Of a stretch of DNA of 29,185 nucleotides, positions 27,506-29,185 are shown piece by piece (within the stretch, counting starts at the first letter, position 1; each line of letters opens with the position of its first letter). The stretch is taken from NCBI GenBank assembly GCA_003427395.1, contig BFEA01000573.1, positions 345,922-375,106 on the forward strand, written 5' to 3'. The notes under the pieces were generated by a model. The model did no database searches, had not been told where the DNA came from, and worked only from the letters and a program-made list of their open reading frames with translations. A program made the translations under genes and the position numbers. Origin of the DNA: Chara braunii. Its lineage: Eukaryota > Streptophyta > Charophyceae > Charales > Characeae.

Positions 27506-27657
27506 CCTGGGCAAGAGGTGTGGGCTTTTCGAACGAAGCTATCGAGCAAAGTTTGTCTATCCGGTGGGAACGAGCACCTGATACAATTTGTACCTGTTTG
27601 TATGACGAGAGGCGGAAGAACGTGAGACTGCAGTGAGAGCGAGGGATACTTACCATC

Positions 27658-27740
<83 letters not shown>
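27658..27740 (+). repeat. (GA)n microsatellite in 3' LTR
   Basis: A nearly pure GA tract of about 80 bp, counterpart of the longer 7752-7888 tract. Confidence 0.9.
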
Positions 27741-27742
<2 letters not shown>

Positions 27743-28928
27743 CAGGGAGCATCAGCCAAAAGGGAGTCCTAGAGTAAACAGTGCTCGGGAGTGTATCCTG
27801 AGAAGTGAGAAGCGGGAAGAAGGAGAGTTTGAGTCGGGGTTTCGGAGTGAACGGGAACGAGTGAAAAGCAACTCAATGAGGGACTGCCGCTCGAAGCTCG
27901 CTCCCCTGCAATAAGCCTTAACCCTGACCACAAGGTCTACCGGTCATTTTGAAATTCAAACTCTGTAATTATTTTGAAGTTTTCTTTTATTCTTTTTTTT
28001 TTTTTTTTATCTCCCGTCTCTTCTCTGATCGGAACTGGATCCTTGAATCAGCCTTCTGCCTGTAGGGTGCGCAACTAACCACCGTTACGCAACGACTTAG
28101 TAACGACCCTCTGAAATTTGTCTTTGCTCTTTTGTGACAGAAGGCTTCGCTCTGTTCATGTTCTTGCTGGTTCTGGAATTGAGTATGAGCAGGTATTAAA
28201 CGTAAGCGGAGAGAGAAGAAATGAGTTAGGGAACTGAAAAGGGAGGGAGTGAGAAGGAGAGAGAAATCAGTGGGAAAGAGAGAAAAGCCAATAATAGAGA
28301 GAGAGAGAGATCAGTGAGAGAAAGAGGAGAAAGAGAGAAAGTGGTCATGATTTTGTTTACTTATTTCTTTATTTATTTAATGTTTCTATATGAGAATAGT
28401 CGCGGGTCTATGAGGACACGGAAGAGTATTGGCTCGGCCTTCGGCATTCTTGCTAATGATTAGAAAGTGAAACTTGTTTGAGCCGCTGTCATTTTTCTGC
28501 GAAGTGTTGTGAAAGAAGGCTGCTACAACTAACTGTTGTTTGCACTATTTAGTATGAAGTGAGCCCTATTCCGCTCTCTGTCATTTTGGCAGATGCTGTA
28601 AATCGCGCCCTCGTTGTGTCGTGATCACCTTTGTTGACCAAAGTGAGTTGAACCTGGCTCCAAATCTCGATTACTTCAAGGAAACTATCGTGAAGTGAGC
28701 CCCGTTTGTTTGGGGGAAACTTTCGTTGAATGCTACAATTGAAGCTTGGGGAAAGGGCTATAGATGTTGTAACTCTGACGCCCCGTAGAAGGGGGACGGT
28801 AATAAGTCACACAACCACCATAACCCTGCAGGTCGCTGAGGACCTCGGAAGCGGGCGCAGCGAGTGACAGGCGCCGTGGCCCTTGGCTTCAGCGAACTGC
28901 AGGTAGCCCTTCCCCGGGTTTCCCCACA

Positions 28929-28932
28929 CCGG
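28929..28932. repeat. Target-site duplication, right copy (CCGG)
   Basis: Matches 4859-4862. Its presence indicates that both ends belong to one insertion and that the element has not recombined with another copy. Confidence 0.65.
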
Positions 28933-28996
28933 TACCTGCCTGTAGGAGGCCGAGGAGGCCGCGGTCCTTAAGCCTTTTTTGAGATTGAAACGGCGT

Positions 28997-29071
28997 GGGT
29001 CCACTTTTCTCGAATGGTAGAGCATCTCGAATAGAACACGTACAGGTTGTGTTCGAATACAACGTGTACCC
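28997..29071 (+). tRNA. Possible tRNA-like sequence or tRNA-derived repeat
   Basis: A 75-nt stretch shows tRNA landmarks: ends GGGTCCA / TGTACCC pairing at 6 of 7 positions, a D-arm-like CTC-GAATGGTA-GAG, a box-B-like GTTCGAATAC, and a T-arm-like stem GTTGT / ACAAC. The anticodon stem does not pair well and the T loop is one base too long, so a working tRNA is unlikely. A tRNA pseudogene or the head of a tRNA-derived SINE fits better. No amino-acid identity is assigned. Confidence 0.35.
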
Positions 29072-29185
29072 TTTCTATCCAGTATTCAAAAAGAAAAAAA
29101 TATTGCATTCCAATTTTTATTTTTTATTTATTTTTTTGAGGTCAGCGCCTGCCCTTGTGCTCCCCGCCACTGACATGCTGCATGC
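29072..29185. other. AT-rich right flank
   Basis: A- and T-rich runs at about 29089-29138, then GC-richer sequence to the window end. Nothing recognised. If the preceding tRNA-like sequence is a SINE head, this could be part of its body. Confidence 0.4.

Larger units (their letters stand above)
4863..28928 (+). mobile_element. Giant Ty3/gypsy-type LTR retrotransposon, about 24 kb
   Basis: The element has LTRs of 4205 and 4144 bp, a tRNA-Asp primer-binding site, an accessory ORF block, gag-protease, a -1 frameshift signal and a pol with the order RT, RNase H, integrase. That order defines Ty3/gypsy. Size, long LTRs and extra coding DNA upstream of gag recall the plant Ogre giants, while the tRNA-Asp primer recalls Athila; the integrase core (D..G-V/E-..YHPQSN..ERGH style) differs from typical plant chromoviruses. 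LTR copies differ at roughly 3-5% of positions in the stretches compared by eye, so the insertion is not recent. Pol nonsense codons and altered protease and integrase residues make this copy non-autonomous. No envelope-like ORF follows pol. Confidence 0.95.
24785..28928 (+). repeat. 3' LTR (4144 bp)
   Basis: Same ends as the left LTR (TGTCGGG … CCCCACA). Differences include scattered mostly transition substitutions, a roughly 17-bp deletion near 27455 and a GA tract shorter by about 50 bp. The block around 26249-26443 carries N bases at the same relative places as the left LTR, so this part of the two copies may not be independently resolved. The first 114 bases also encode the end of the pol frame. 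Confidence 0.95.

Noticed and set aside
24785-28928. Envelope or other gene after pol
   Set aside because: The LTR begins before pol even ends, leaving no space, and no membrane-protein-like frame is present.

Overview
The window is eukaryotic repeat DNA, almost certainly from the plant lineage. The evidence is a retrotransposon primer-binding site matching the 3' end of plant-type tRNA-Asp, plant telomere-type AAACCCT motifs, a decayed large-subunit rRNA fragment and GA/GT microsatellites. A streptophyte alga (for example a charophyte) or an early land plant would fit, but the sequence alone does not fix the species. I see no ordinary host gene. Isolated N bases show this is a draft assembly.

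About 24 kb (4863-28928) is one giant Ty3/gypsy-type LTR retrotransposon. It has two LTRs of about 4.2 kb (4863-9067 and 24785-28928), both starting TGTCGGG and ending CCCCACA, and is flanked by a 4-bp CCGG target duplication. Inside, in order, are a tRNA-Asp primer-binding site (9072-9089); a roughly 2-kb AU-rich leader with telomere-like palindromes and three copies of a conserved hairpin motif; a roughly 7-kb block (11069-17992) of about twelve short, tightly packed ORFs that I cannot match to any known function; a 5 x 25-bp tandem repeat; a 1075-codon gag-protease ORF; a textbook -1 frameshift site (T TTT TTA plus a GC hairpin); and the pol frame (reverse transcriptase, RNase H, integrase, long basic tail), which runs slightly into the 3' LTR.

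The accessory block is the most unusual part. Its ORFs fall into families that recur within the block: family A (three copies, two with acidic tails), family B (three copies sharing a PRPP-like motif near the C-terminus) and family C (three copies plus one possible). Two B ORFs overlap the start of the next ORF at the same sequence (GATGGC) in the same relative frame, as if a B-C pair had been duplicated. Giant plant elements with one extra ORF upstream of gag are known (Ogre); a multi-family tandem array is, to my knowledge, not a standard feature.

This copy is decayed. Pol carries seven in-frame stops but no frameshifts, the protease Asp reads Asn, the first integrase Asp reads Tyr, and several accessory ORFs have stops or frameshifts. 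The gag-protease frame and accessory ORFs A2, A3, C1, C3, E, B3 and G are open.

Left of the element (1-4858) are older remains: a minus-strand gypsy integrase/chromodomain-like fragment (about 1400-2690), probably with a TTGAC-rich LTR remnant beside it, and a minus-strand LSU rRNA pseudogene (about 2690-3660) in which one segment recurs four times. Right of the element (28933-29185) is a possible 75-nt tRNA-like sequence and AT-rich DNA.
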